A stretch of DNA of 64,000 nucleotides from Pseudo-nitzschia pungens (GCA_037355855.1 CM074766.1:434001-498000), one strand, 5' to 3'. Positions 1 through 10,701 are shown, counted from the first letter of the stretch. The notes: a model not told the origin generated them from the sequence alone. A program made the numbers and translations.

Positions 1-735
1 CTGGAGATGCTGGACAATCCCTTTGTGCAACAAATGATGCAGCAAATGGTCGACCAGAATCCCGACGCGATTCGGCAATCCCTCGAGGCGCAGAATCCCA
101 TGTTTCGACAGATGTTTGCGAGCAATCCACAGATGGCCAACAACATGGTCCGGCAAATGATGAACCCGCAGGCCATTCGGGGAATGCTCCAGATGCAGCG
201 GGCCATGGGCGGTGCCATGCCGGGCATGGATATGGGCATGGGCATGGGCATGGGTGCGGGAGGAAGCCCGCCACCCGGAGGCATGGATTTTAGCAACCTG
301 CTGGGAGGAGCGGGAGGAGGAGCCGCGGCGACATCGTCGTCGTCGTCCACGCCGCCGGCGCCGGATTTTGCCAGCATGATGCAACAAATGCAGACCATGA
401 TGGGAGGCGGAGGAGGTCCGTTTGGCGCCACGTCATCACGACAACAGCAACAGCAGCAACAGCATCCCGCCGACCGCTACCGATCCCAGCTGAATTCCCT
501 CCGCGACATGGGATTCGACGACGAGCAACAGTGCCTTGCCGTTCTCCAACAAAACCACGGGAATCTCAACCGGGCCATCGATGTCCTGCTGATGGGACCG
601 CCACCACCGTCGTCGTCGTCGTCGTCGTCGTCGTCTGCACCTTCGCCGGCGAGCGCGTCTTCTTCTTCGACGTCGCCGTCGACGACAGAACCGCCTCCGG
701 AACCCAAGAACGCCCAGGACAAAAAGGACGATTGA
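1..735 (+). CDS. Ubiquilin/Dsk2-like proteasome shuttle protein, 3' part
   Basis: The product is the C-terminal part of a ubiquilin, a family that carries ubiquitylated proteins to the proteasome in the cytosol. The frame is already open at base 1, so the 5' end with the expected ubiquitin-like domain lies outside the window. The first 60 residues are STI1-type: rich in Met and Gln with repeated NP and QM pairs, as in MMQQMVDQNP and MVRQMMNPQAIRGML. A low-complexity Gly/Met/Ser/Gln linker follows. A UBA domain occupies about residues 158-200 of the visible part, with the MGF signature (LRDMGFDDEQQCLAVLQQ) and the helix-3 motif GNLNRAIDVLL. The protein ends in a Ser/Pro-rich tail. The family call is firm from the STI1 plus UBA order. 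Only the missing N-terminus is unknown. Confidence 0.9.
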   Translation: MEMLDNPFVQQMMQQMVDQNPDAIRQSLEAQNPMFRQMFASNPQMANNMVRQMMNPQAIRGMLQMQRAMGGAMPGMDMGMGMGMGAGGSPPPGGMDFSNLLGGAGGGAAATSSSSSTPPAPDFASMMQQMQTMMGGGGGPFGATSSRQQQQQQQHPADRYRSQLNSLRDMGFDDEQQCLAVLQQNHGNLNRAIDVLLMGPPPPSSSSSSSSSAPSPASASSSSTSPSTTEPPPEPKNAQDKKDD

Positions 736-744
736 ACGACCGAA

Positions 745-770
745 ACCGAACCGAACCGAACCGAACCGAA
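745..770. repeat. (CCGAA)n pentanucleotide repeat
   Basis: About five copies of CCGAA begin ten bases after the ubiquilin stop codon, so they probably lie in its 3' UTR. It is one of several pentamer tracts placed next to gene ends in this window. Confidence 0.85.
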
Positions 771-1030
771 TCCATCCTATCGATCGATCGGATTGCGTCG
801 AAGCGGCAATAGCCTCCATTGCCACTACCACTACCACAACTAACTTCCACTACTATTCGACTAATACAGCACGCGAAACGAAACAAACCAATCTCCATTC
901 TTGCCAAAACATTCAATACAATGTGTACTACGTGTACTTCTATTACGGTGCTGTATTATACCGCATGTACCCCCAACGTTGCAATGGACCGCTTGCTTTG
1001 CGGAACGGATTCGGTCGAAACACGCCTGAC

Positions 1031-1070
1031 GTGACGAGACGTGACGTGACGTGACGTGACGTGACGAGAC
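1031..1070. repeat. (GTGAC)n pentanucleotide repeat
   Basis: Eight GTGAC/GAGAC units stand in tandem in the spacer after the ubiquilin gene. The rest of 736-1160 shows no coding signal I can defend. Confidence 0.85.
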
Positions 1071-1167
1071 GCAGACAACTAAAACCCTGTGTGGCTTTTC
1101 TTTCTCTTCTGTCTACCACCCCATCCCATGCACACGACTCGAATTCCTTTGCGTTACAACACACTGT

Positions 1168-1957
1168 ATGTACGATTCACCGTGTCACCGTGTTATTGCT
1201 GTTGCTGTTGCTGTTATTGTTATTGTTGATGATGATGGTGGCGTCTCCCATCGCTCGTTTGCCTTCCCCCGACCCGCGCGGTGCACCTTGTTGTTCCCTC
1301 GTCGGAACAATTTCTCCTCGATCGATTGTCTCGCGAGACTCGTCGGTGGCCGCGAAGTCCTCGTCGCAATCAACTCCGACCTTTTTGGCGGCAACGGAGA
1401 CTCGGAAAGCTTCGGGTCTCGAGCGTCCGCGACGGCTCCTCCGCGTCCGTCCCGAGCGTCGTTCCATCCTCGGTGTGCGCGGCCCACGGAGGCAAACGGC
1501 GGAGTTCCGGACTCGCCGTCGTCGCGTTCGCATTCGCATTCGCAATCGATGATGACGATGACGATGACGATGATGATGATGCGCCGATCGCCCTCGCAAC
1601 GAAGGCGGGCAATCGTTGTCGCGACGAATGAATCGAGCGCCCCGGTTGCCGCGGATCGTCTCGAACAAACTCCCGAAGCGCGTCGCGTTCGAAGAGCTTC
1701 CGCGGTCGGGTCGAGAGTCGATCCCCGGTGGTTCTCCGCTGGCGGGCAACTCCTGCCGCCAAAGACGGGAGCGGGTTGGCCCTCGGCACCGCAATCCAAT
1801 CCCACCGGATGCTCGCTTGCTTGATGGATTGATTTTTCGCTGGTCCGACCCCGATGGACAATCGTTGCTGTTTGTTGTGCTGCATTCCCAGTGAACGCCC
1901 TCTGCTCAAAATCGTTTGTTGACTCCGGTCCGGTCGGTCATTCCATTCCTTTGGCAT
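1168..1957. other. GC-rich stretch open in several frames, possible gene of unresolved strand
   Basis: This 0.8-kb block is GC-rich like the genes around it and unlike the spacers. Long frames are open on both strands: plus 1168-1824 (218 codons), minus 1177-1794 and minus 1370-1957 (205 and 195 codons). All contain homopolymeric stretches (Asp, Ser, Asn, His or Met-Thr runs) produced by GAT/ATC and TTG/TTA trinucleotide repeats at 1190-1240 and 1545-1580. No frame has a domain I recognise, and simple repeats keep frames open by themselves. It may be a short lineage-specific gene, an exon of one, or a repeat-rich non-coding block. I cannot choose the strand. Confidence 0.25.
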
Positions 1958-2766
1958 CGAGAACTATGGTCAATGGGAGAACAAACCGGAATGAAAACGA
2001 GGGTAGCAATGGAATTCTACAATTCTTTTTTCGTGACACCATATTTCACAGTATACCGGTACAAGAACAATTAGCGAGCGATGCATTCGGAACGGTACCA
2101 CGCCACCAGAGGGGCAAAGCAAGCAATCCCTCGATCCGTATCGAGGCTTTTGCGTTTGCAGTTGCGTTTGCGGACGCAATCCAGAGCCGGGGGCCGATCG
2201 GAACCGGTACGAGTGCCGCGCACGCCGATGCAATGCATTTCTTTTGAGTATTTGAAAGCGGACCTTGTCACGCGAAACAAAACAAGTGAATGAACGAATG
2301 AATGAATGAATCGGATCAAACAAAGGCCCGCAGTGACAAGGAATTCGAACTTGCTAGAGTTCGGAGTGACTTTCCGACCTGCGGAACGGAACCCAGCAAA
2401 CAATCAGGTTTCCGTGAGAAAGGAACTGTTCATTCACTGACACGAAGAAGAGAGACTGTCAGACATCGGGGAAGTCTTCACGAGATCGATTCATTCATTC
2501 TTTTTCTACCAGCGAGGGGTACACGCACACGCAATGCGATAAGAGGCACACAAAACAAATTGAGAGGGAACCGATACGCAAAATTCTATCGTGGAGTGGA
2601 GGCGATTCGATTCATTCGGGTTCCAACAATTCATTACTCATTCTGCTATTCTTACTACACGTACTACTATTCGGCGATTGCGGTTCGATCATTGCACAGT
2701 GGTCGTTTGGTGTCGGGGTTTCATCATTGTTTATTGAATTCCCGCTCGAACTGCGGGCGAGCCGAA
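1958..2766. other. Spacer, no gene seen
   Basis: The stretch has a short (GAAT)n run near 2290-2310 and no frame with convincing protein character. It lies 3' of the minus-strand membrane-protein gene and probably includes that gene's 3' UTR. Confidence 0.4.
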
Positions 2767-4791
2767 TCAATCCGGTCCCTTTTCGTCCTTGGTGGATCCG
2801 GACGGCGGCAAAAAGCCCAAATCCGCGGCCCATTCCCTCGGATCCACGGGGAAGGATGCGGGAAACGCATCGCCCCACACCAAACCGTCCCTCGACGACG
2901 CTTTCGTTCCCGGGACGATTTCTCGCAGCAGCGCCTCGGACACCGTCCGGACCGCGCCCTCGCGCAGGATCATCAGGGCCGCATCGTCGCGGGCGTAGAC
3001 CCGGGAGCACAGGGCGTTGTTCACGGTGCTGGACTGCGAGATCCGGGCCCTGTAGCGGGCCGTGTACAGATAATACAGCACCGTGGCCACCACCGAGGAG
3101 GCAATGACGGACGAGTCGACCAGCCAGTCGTAGTTGATCGTGAACACGTAACTCCGGTAGGCCATGGGAAGGGCACCAAAGACCACCAGGGAGACCGAGA
3201 CCAGCGTCGAGGCGGACGAATGCCGGAGCACGTAGTAGTCGGGAAGGGTCAGGATGCGCGTGGAGGGGGTCATGCGCCTGTACAACGTGGCCGAGACGAC
3301 GACTTCGTCCTCCGGGGTTCGGCCTCGATGGGGAGTGGGGGATGCCGGATTCGGTTGCGGTTTGGGTTGGGAGGATATCACCAGGAGCGTTTCCAATGGC
3401 TCTTCGATCGCACCATCACAGCCATCGTCGCTGGGATCCATTTCGCGGAGTGCATCTTTCACCCCAGCGGACTCTCCGGGGTAGGAGGAGGATACTGTGC
3501 TGTCTTTCGCTTTGCTTTGAATCGTTCCCTCATTTTTGTTGTGTGATGCACTGTCCGTAGGTTTTTCGTTTTCATTTTGTGCTACACCATCCGCTTTTGC
3601 GCTTTCGACAGTCGAGTCGTCAACCTTGGCAACATTGCTACCGATGCCGCTGCCAGTCGTGCCCCGAATCTTCTCGACAACCCGTTCCATGAGAGACTTT
3701 TCCAGAACCGCGTGCGCGTTCTGACGCGCCTTGTGGACGGTCTTGAGCATCACCCTCGTCCGATACCTCGCATTCCGGAGAGGAAGGACAAAACGCTTCT
3801 CGGTCCAGTCCTTCCAGCTCGAATACCTCCGGTCCAGGAATCTGGCGGCCGAGTTTTCGGCCATTCGATACAGGGTAATGTCTTCCTGGACGAACTCCGG
3901 AAAGGACGATTGCGGTGCAACTGCTGCCGCGCCGATTCCCGAGCCCGGTGACGATGCACCGTCGTCCGGGTGCAGCCGAGAAATCGCAATGGGCTGCGCA
4001 AAGAGTCGATCCCGGGTGGTTGTTTGCTGGTACGCCATCAGTCGTTGGTTGACCTCGGCAAAGATGTCGCGTCTGCTGCTGCTGCTGCTGCGCGTCCCAT
4101 CCATGGGAGAGGCGTGCTCGTGGCCTTCCGGGGGTGCAGCAGAGCCTACGGAGCTGGCTGGTCGAAAGTTCCATCTCGGTGGGGTCGCCACGACCCCCTC
4201 TGCGAGGTACAGACGGGCTTTGGTACCTGAGGGTGTCACGACCTTCTGGAATCCATTGAGATCCAGCAGCGTCCGGATCGAGGACAGGAGCATCATCCAC
4301 TCGTTCCCCCGGGGACTGCTGCCGCTCATTGGTTGCTTCGCCCCAAAGGCGAGCGGATAGGTTTCGTGCAAGCGGCGTCGGACGGCGTCTTCCACCTCCA
4401 ACCGTAGCTTGGGAGAGACATACGGGCTCTCGAAAGCGCGCTTGTGTTGTTTGTCGCGGGTCTTTGAGAGTGTTGCATCGCATGCGACCGGTGCCGCAAA
4501 TTCCGAAGAGGTTGTCGAAAACACCGACGAAAAAGGACGACACTGGTTGTGATGAAGTGGTAGCTGGTGGAATCTTTTTTGGGGAGAAAAGGCATTCCGT
4601 CCCATAACGACATTACTTCGGCATTGGTTTCTTCCAGTGACGAACGAATCCGGACAGAATGCTGCTTCGTTGGAACATATAGCTAGCTTATAACCGAGGT
4701 GCCTGCTTATGCATCGACGGGTGCTCCACCCGACTCGCGGACCTTCCGGCAGGCGTCGGTTCCCGAACCTACGACACAAAACGCGCGGCAT
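2767..4791 (-). CDS. Organelle-type two-helix membrane protein, possibly DUF3754/TMEM143-like
   Basis: A 674-residue product of unproven function. The N-terminus is rich in Arg, Ser and Cys with few acids, which would suit a mitochondrial or plastid presequence. The middle holds a conserved-looking block (residues about 110-190, containing WMMLLSSIRTLLDLNGFQKV) and a basic, helical segment (about 290-360, SWKDWTEKRFVLPLRNARYR), then a Ser/Asp/Glu-rich linker. Near the C-terminus two hydrophobic helices (about residues 515-585, STLVSVSLVVFGALPMAYRS and SSVIASSVVATVLYYLY) are followed by a soluble helix with a run of alternating small and acidic residues. A helix pair followed by a segment like RARISQSSTVNNALCSRV recalls DUF3754/TMEM143 proteins, but this is a weak resemblance judged from memory. 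The gene lies head to head with the glycosyltransferase gene across a 1.15-kb spacer. Confidence 0.75.
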   Translation of the reverse strand: MPRVLCRRFGNRRLPEGPRVGWSTRRCISRHLGYKLAICSNEAAFCPDSFVTGRNQCRSNVVMGRNAFSPQKRFHQLPLHHNQCRPFSSVFSTTSSEFAAPVACDATLSKTRDKQHKRAFESPYVSPKLRLEVEDAVRRRLHETYPLAFGAKQPMSGSSPRGNEWMMLLSSIRTLLDLNGFQKVVTPSGTKARLYLAEGVVATPPRWNFRPASSVGSAAPPEGHEHASPMDGTRSSSSSRRDIFAEVNQRLMAYQQTTTRDRLFAQPIAISRLHPDDGASSPGSGIGAAAVAPQSSFPEFVQEDITLYRMAENSAARFLDRRYSSWKDWTEKRFVLPLRNARYRTRVMLKTVHKARQNAHAVLEKSLMERVVEKIRGTTGSGIGSNVAKVDDSTVESAKADGVAQNENEKPTDSASHNKNEGTIQSKAKDSTVSSSYPGESAGVKDALREMDPSDDGCDGAIEEPLETLLVISSQPKPQPNPASPTPHRGRTPEDEVVVSATLYRRMTPSTRILTLPDYYVLRHSSASTLVSVSLVVFGALPMAYRSYVFTINYDWLVDSSVIASSVVATVLYYLYTARYRARISQSSTVNNALCSRVYARDDAALMILREGAVRTVSEALLREIVPGTKASSRDGLVWGDAFPASFPVDPREWAADLGFLPPSGSTKDEKGPD

Positions 4792-5941
4792 GTTCTCGTT
4801 GATGTTTTTTTGTGTGTTTCCTTGCTTGTCTCTTCTCTCGAATTAGTTCTTAACACCCTTGACCGAAAATGTCGGGTCTTATCATCTTACTATGGTTGTA
4901 GTATTGATTTGTTGTTCTCACAAAGAGACTGCGCATCAGACCACCATGGTCGGTGGCGATGATTGATGGATCTCGACAAAGAATGTGGCGCTTGTTTTTG
5001 TTTCCTACTTCTTCTTGTACTTGGATGTGCTACAAGGGGAGACGAGGAGTCAGTCGTAAAAAAGAAATGTCACGGAAGAACTTTTTTTTTTGTATCAATT
5101 GTATCATCAATCGCCCATCACCATCTCACATAAACTTTGAATTGGAAGTTCCGATTCCGTCAAACGGTAGGGGGAAAGACCAACAGTTTGACAATGGGAT
5201 GAAGATGGATTTGACTAGCTCGACCGTTTCATCCATGCTATCGGTATGTTTGGAAGTCGTCAATGGGGATGATTGATTGGGGATTACGAAGCATTTGTGT
5301 TTTTTTTCAGTGGACTTAATGGTTCCTACCGTCTTGTAACTGCCCAGAAAATTTGGTACGTAGTTGCTGAGTCGTGTTGTAGCCCGCCAAACCCAAAAAC
5401 AATGGAACTTTTTGGCACTCGAGGTTGCGGAGTACCAAATTGGCACTTCGGACGTAATTAAGTGGTCCTTTACGGTTAAATTCTCGAAAGCGGGGCCACT
5501 CTTCTTGTCCTATGATAGGGTCAACGCAAAAATTTCGAAGGCATCACATCTTTAAGTCCCATGATGTGTCATGTGCACTGGGAGGACAGCTAACTACCAG
5601 GGAAAGTTCCAACCGACATACTTCTACCGTTTTGCGACGATATAACAATATACAACATACGGCATTGACACGGTGGGACACCCTTCCGAACCCAAGTGTC
5701 GACTAACGCTCCGACCACGAACCAAAGTCCTTCCTAGCATAGTCACCGACCGTGTCTTTGTTGAAAGAATCTCAACCGACCTATCGAAGGCGGGAGAAAT
5801 CGAGGTGCATAGGCTCAATCAAGTACTAGAGCGCAACGGAATCCAATTGAGAAACGAACCAGAATGCATTTTGGATAGAATAGTGTTGCGATACTCATCC
5901 TTTGCGAGCGCCACCGCCACCGTCGCCGAATTGTCGTCGAG
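4792..5941. other. Shared upstream region of two divergent genes
   Basis: This AT-richer spacer separates two divergent start codons and should contain both promoters. Frames of about 100 codons on both strands (plus 4953-5276, minus 5126-5446) overlap each other and have no domain features, so I do not call them genes. I see no TATA box I would defend. Confidence 0.4.
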
Positions 5942-7759
5942 ATGAGCACTCCACCGTCGCCGTCGACGCCGGTGCCGTCGACACCCCAGAAAGGTCCATT
6001 GCCGTCACCCCTCAAAACGCCTTCGCCGTCACCCCGCAAAGCTTTGTTCTCGGCGTCGCCATCGCCAATGACGCCACGGAAACCTCCGTCGTCCAAGAGA
6101 ACGAGAGAATTAGAACGAAAGGTACTCTTCGTGCACCGCAAGAAACGGCAGTTCATTGTGGTGATGCTTCTGTCTGCTTTGGCATCGCTTTGGTTGGTGG
6201 CACAATTGTCCATCGTTGGCTGGATTGCGGTGAAAGTCGACAGGGGACTCGAACAGAAATCGGGGAAACAAGGAATGCAGCACCAACCGCAACCGCCCAG
6301 CCACCATCATCCCGAGAATATTATGATTCGAGGGCGTCAGCCCCCGATCCATGGCAAAACGGAAGGAACGACTTCGGATCGCGGGCAGGGTGCCGTTCCG
6401 GACGGCAACGACGGCCTCGACGAAAGCGCAAGCGACCCCAAACTCATCCACATTGTGCACACGCGGTTTATGCAGCATCAAACCAATCTGACTACCCTGG
6501 GGGTCGCCCGCCTGCAGCAGTTCCTAGCCTTTTGCCTCCCGACCATGGTGCACCAGTCGACCCAAGATTTTTTCTGGATCATCAAGGTCGACCCGATGCT
6601 GGAACACCACGCCGAATCCTCCGGAAAGGTCTTTCAGCCGCTCCTGGAAGCGATTGAGGGGGCCAATCGCCGCAACAATAACCACAACATCTACCTGGTG
6701 GGATCGAATTACAACTACAATCTCCAGGGGCAAGGCTCGTGGAGGGACGGGAAAGAAGGGGAAGAACTCATGCCCCTCTCCCAAAACACTGTTTCAATCG
6801 CTGATGACAATGCTCTGTCCTCAAGCACGGAAACACCGGCTCCCGGGTCGGCCCGGGTATATTCCGGGAACCTGGCCAAACTGAAAAGAGCCTACGAGTT
6901 GCGGGAAGACCTGCCTGTTCTGGAAACGCGCCTGGATGCTGACGACGGATTGCACAGCAGGTACCTCGAACGCATACAAACCATGGCTCTGAAACGCTTT
7001 TTGGGGCAAGGCATAAGCCAGGTGGATGGCGAAGCACCGCCCAAACCCCTGTGGTTGTACTGGTGCATACGGACGCAGATCGAGTGGCATTCCGAAAGCA
7101 ATCGGCAGTACCTGAACCGCAACGACGTGCCGAAAAGCAGGTCCAAGCTGCCCATGTACCACGGGAATACCACCCTAGGGTACCTTGGCGTTATCCAGAA
7201 CGACCAGTATTGCATCACTCCGGGCATCACGGTCGGATACGGCGTCGGCCTCGCCAAGGCCAACCGCACCGTTCCGCGGTACCAGCACACCCAGCTCTGG
7301 GCGAGCCTGCACGGGAAGTACAAGTTTTGCCACTCGGACGAGGACAGGGACCGCTCCCACAAGGGCCCGTGCTTGGAACTCGTCGGGGGAACCCAAGAGG
7401 AACGCAACGAGCAACGCCACAAGGGCGAGCACCCCGTTGTCCTCCACGCGCTCCGGTCCCGGACCCTGACGTCGGCCGGCATGTCGGGAATTCTTCCGAG
7501 CGGTGCCAATAACGACATACCGTCTTCTGCTCGGGACGCCAACATTCAAAAAATGTCGGCGCGCATGCAGGAGCTGATGTGGAAGATTTTGGTGATGGAA
7601 TTTGGTCTCTACCCGCCGATGGTTCGGGACACGCAAGCCTATTTGTTGCAAAATCGACGGGAAATCGCCTACCAAAACAGCCTGGGACAGTGCACGGCGG
7701 GTCACTCGTGCAAGAACCAGGCCAGGGCGAGGCTGAACGAGGTCCTCCGCCAGAACTAA
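5942..7759 (+). CDS. Type II membrane glycosyltransferase, putative rhamnosyltransferase family (PF11316-like)
   Basis: The 605-residue product probably sits in the Golgi membrane and transfers a sugar to secreted or wall glycans. It starts with a Pro/Ser/Thr-rich cytosolic tail (residues 1-60) and a basic stretch, then one signal anchor at about 70-95 (FIVVMLLSALASLWLVAQLS). The lumenal domain holds the family hallmarks: HIVHTRFMQHQTNL near residue 160, a block with DFFWIIKVDP near 200, and LETRLDADDGLHSRYLERIQ near 325, whose DADD is the DxD-like metal/nucleotide-sugar site of this family. Further on are the WCIRTQIEW and NTTLGYLGVIQNDQYCITPG segments. The donor and acceptor sugars cannot be read from sequence. 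Length and single-exon structure look complete. The start is the first ATG that gives a short basic tail before the anchor. Confidence 0.8.
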   Translation: MSTPPSPSTPVPSTPQKGPLPSPLKTPSPSPRKALFSASPSPMTPRKPPSSKRTRELERKVLFVHRKKRQFIVVMLLSALASLWLVAQLSIVGWIAVKVDRGLEQKSGKQGMQHQPQPPSHHHPENIMIRGRQPPIHGKTEGTTSDRGQGAVPDGNDGLDESASDPKLIHIVHTRFMQHQTNLTTLGVARLQQFLAFCLPTMVHQSTQDFFWIIKVDPMLEHHAESSGKVFQPLLEAIEGANRRNNNHNIYLVGSNYNYNLQGQGSWRDGKEGEELMPLSQNTVSIADDNALSSSTETPAPGSARVYSGNLAKLKRAYELREDLPVLETRLDADDGLHSRYLERIQTMALKRFLGQGISQVDGEAPPKPLWLYWCIRTQIEWHSESNRQYLNRNDVPKSRSKLPMYHGNTTLGYLGVIQNDQYCITPGITVGYGVGLAKANRTVPRYQHTQLWASLHGKYKFCHSDEDRDRSHKGPCLELVGGTQEERNEQRHKGEHPVVLHALRSRTLTSAGMSGILPSGANNDIPSSARDANIQKMSARMQELMWKILVMEFGLYPPMVRDTQAYLLQNRREIAYQNSLGQCTAGHSCKNQARARLNEVLRQN

Positions 7760-8490
7760 ATGCTAACAAAAAAACAGAGCGAAACGAACAATGATAGATA
7801 AACAAAAAATCGAAGAAGAGTAATAGAATAAAATTTTGAACGAATCATCTCTACAAGATTACAGTGATTTTGTGCCGTGAGATCTAGAACGTTGATTGTG
7901 GAATAATACCGTCGTTGTTGCTGAAGGGTCCGATGATTTTTCATCAGGACAACGACACAAACGTGCATTGCTTTAGGACGGATCATAATCGATACATATG
8001 CACTGTGGAAAATACAATTCAATGTTAGAAAAAATATAATAACACCATCATTGGAGTACACATAGGTGACACCGAATCGCTTCTATGATTGCAACAAAAC
8101 AGAAGTGACAAAGTACTGCACAAAAATTGCAACGAAGTTAGAGCAGAAAAAAATCTACGATTAAGAGCAGCACGAAAAGCAGAATATCATCGCACGGATT
8201 ATTGCAACAAATGGAAGAATGCAGCACTGTCATTATTTGTATGCGAAGAGACCAGTGACGCGCCAGTGGTCGAATCGATCTAACTGCCGCGAAAACGATC
8301 CAATGATTGCTCCGAAGAAAACTAAATCAAATCCAAAATGCTGCTTTCAAAAGTTGTGAATCAATACTTTCGCAATAGTAACTAATGCATCGCGTTGCAT
8401 TTTACGATGATAGCGAAGCAGATTTCGTCCGGATTTTCAGAACGCAAAGGGGGGGGACGGGGGCGGCAGACTACAAATCTACAAATCATT
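7760..8490. other. Spacer between convergent genes
   Basis: The stretch is AT-rich and lies between two stop codons, so it should hold both 3' UTRs and poly(A) sites. AATAAA-like words occur near 7825-7835. No coding sequence is seen. Confidence 0.4.
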
Positions 8491-10701
8491 TCATTTACGG
8501 ACTCCAACGAGAACGAGGTTTTTCGACGAATACGCAATGTCGTATTCTTCGAGCGTGATGGCAAACCTGGAGTTCTCGACCAGCATCGCGTCCTTGTTGG
8601 TGTAGTCTCCATCGGTGGTACTTGCACTTGCATCCGCACTTACGGTTGCACTTTCACCGCTTGCCGTCGTCTCCAAAGTCTTCGACGAGAGCGCCAGGAG
8701 GGATCGCATCCGCATCGTGTTGATGAGCTTCATGGCCCGGTGAGTGATTTCCGGACGCTCGTTGATCTCGGCCAGTCGCTGGATCGTCGCGATCTCCTGG
8801 GCTCGCTGCTCGCTCGTTGTGGGCGGAGATTTTTTTCTCGGCGCCTTTTTCGGCATTGCTTGCGGGATCGCAGCGATCGTGCCGTCCGGTGTTGCTTTCT
8901 CGGACGGTTCTTCCTTTTTCTCCTCCGCGGGGTCGGAGCCAGCATCGGGATCGGCAGGACTTGCGGCAACCGCAATTGCCGACGACGAAGTCGACGTCGA
9001 CGTCATTGCCGGCGTCGTCGTCGACGACGACGATGGCACGACGCGGCAGTAGTTCCCGATCCACGACGGTGTGAAGCCCCTCACGTGGCGTTTGGTGTAG
9101 CAGCACGGACAAATCACGAAGGCCCCGGACCGTTCCAGCGAACACTCCAGCGCCAGGTCCGAGAGGTCCCCGCAGGCGTGCCAGGCCAAAACCACGTCAA
9201 AGCGCTCGACGCTCCTGGCGTAATCGGCAAAATCGTCGCACACAAAGACGACCCGATCGTCGTTTTCGTTTTCGGCGTCTTCGTTTTCGTCTTGACCTGC
9301 CCCGCGGATTTTGCCGCCGGTCTTTGTCCACCACTGCTTGCGAGATTCGTAGTAGGCCCGTCCCCCGACCAGCGACGACTCGTTGACGTCGACCACCGTG
9401 ACGCGCACGTCGTCAAAGGCCTCGGCGACGGCCACGGCAATGTCCCCCCGGCCTCCGCCGACGTCGAGGATTTCGATGCGGCGGCGGCGAAAGCGTGGTT
9501 CACCGCCCTCGTGTTGTTTGCGCAGCGTTTCGAGGATGGGTCCCAGCCGCTTCACCAGCCAGTCGAGCTGCGGCCACTTTTTGTCTCGGAGGTATTCCCT
9601 CCGGGTCTTGGGGTGCCGGCCCGACATCAACCGTGGATCGTGCGGATCGGGGAGGTTGTAGGCGGCCGAAAGGGGCATGGCCGGACTTGTTGCGGAAGCG
9701 GCTTTGGACTCGGCGTCGGCATTGGAGTTGCCCTCGTTCTGCTGCGGGGTAGCGGCAGCGGCATCAGCAACGGCATCAACATCAGCAACGGCATCAGCAA
9801 CGGCAACGGAGCCCGAGTCCTCGCCGTGGCTATCGCTATCGCCATCGCGTTCGATCGCTGCCAGGGGGGCCTGGGAGACCTCCAGGCGTTCGAGGGTTGT
9901 TCGGTGCCGGTGCTTGATGTGCGAGGGCCGACGGCGTGGCTGGAGCGCGGGTACAGAAACAGAAAGGGAATCGACAACAGCGGCTTCTCCAGCGGCTTCT
10001 CCCCCGGAATTGTCGATGCCAACGCCAATGCCAACGCCGCCAGGACGATAGTCCTCCCACCGTCCCTCTCCCCTGAGTCCGCTGGAGAGATGCTTCACCG
10101 CGGCCCTCCGGAACGCGTCCTTGGGATTTTTTTCGAGAATGGATAGGGCGTGCTCGGTGTCCCGGAGCAGCAGCCATCGCCGGTTTGTTTCGCTTTCTGC
10201 GGTGCTTTCGTCGGTGCCATTGGCATTGGCAACAGAATCCAAACTGGCGGTGCCGTCGTTCCTGTCACCGCCCCAGGAAAAGATCGAGAGTGGCAGTTTG
10301 CTTTCCGCAACGAGTTTGAGGCACGTTTGGATCGCGTTCGGATCGGGAGAGGACCGCAACAGCGTCAGACCCTTTGCGGACCGATGCTGGTTTTCGGTGC
10401 GGTTGCTTTGGGTTTTGTCGTCGTTATCGTTATCGTTATCGTTGATGTTGATGTTGATGTTGTTATGGTCCGCTTCGGTGGACAACTTCCCGGTGGTTTC
10501 CCCACGATTCACGGTTTCCAATCGGACTTCCACGAGACATCCCACGAAGCATCCCTCGAGTTGGAGCGCCAGATCGGGGTTCGATCGATCGATCATGACC
10601 AGGTGCAGCCCGGTGGTGCTGCTGCGGACCGCCAGGCTGATCTGGCGGGGGTACTTGCGCTTTCGCACCACGCTTCCGCGCACGACTTCGTCGATGATCA
10701 T
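8491..10701 (-). CDS. SAM-dependent methyltransferase of the Methyltransf_32 type
   Basis: A 736-residue protein with a class I methyltransferase fold in its second half. Motif I (EILDVGGGRGDIAVAVAEAF) lies near residue 410 and is followed by the acidic end of strand 2 (VTVVDVN). The active-site signature HACGDLSDLALE lies near 505, and VICPCCYTKRHVRGF near 530. This pairing of HACGDLSD with PCCY is typical of PF13679-type enzymes (GSTCD and tRNA-methyltransferase relatives), in which the substrate is probably RNA, though I cannot say which. The first 100 residues contain a compact beta-rich block, and residues 170-350 carry long Asp/Asn, Ala/Val and Ser runs likely to be disordered. Another low-complexity insert (residues about 555-640) splits the C-terminal helices. 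It is a single exon, converging with the glycosyltransferase gene. Confidence 0.8.
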   Translation of the reverse strand: MIIDEVVRGSVVRKRKYPRQISLAVRSSTTGLHLVMIDRSNPDLALQLEGCFVGCLVEVRLETVNRGETTGKLSTEADHNNINININDNDNDNDDKTQSNRTENQHRSAKGLTLLRSSPDPNAIQTCLKLVAESKLPLSIFSWGGDRNDGTASLDSVANANGTDESTAESETNRRWLLLRDTEHALSILEKNPKDAFRRAAVKHLSSGLRGEGRWEDYRPGGVGIGVGIDNSGGEAAGEAAVVDSLSVSVPALQPRRRPSHIKHRHRTTLERLEVSQAPLAAIERDGDSDSHGEDSGSVAVADAVADVDAVADAAAATPQQNEGNSNADAESKAASATSPAMPLSAAYNLPDPHDPRLMSGRHPKTRREYLRDKKWPQLDWLVKRLGPILETLRKQHEGGEPRFRRRRIEILDVGGGRGDIAVAVAEAFDDVRVTVVDVNESSLVGGRAYYESRKQWWTKTGGKIRGAGQDENEDAENENDDRVVFVCDDFADYARSVERFDVVLAWHACGDLSDLALECSLERSGAFVICPCCYTKRHVRGFTPSWIGNYCRVVPSSSSTTTPAMTSTSTSSSAIAVAASPADPDAGSDPAEEKKEEPSEKATPDGTIAAIPQAMPKKAPRKKSPPTTSEQRAQEIATIQRLAEINERPEITHRAMKLINTMRMRSLLALSSKTLETTASGESATVSADASASTTDGDYTNKDAMLVENSRFAITLEEYDIAYSSKNLVLVGVRK

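Noticed and set aside
8395..10146. A 583-codon plus-strand frame with Arg runs
   Set aside because: It lies antisense to the Methyltransf_32-type gene, whose motifs are unambiguous on the minus strand.
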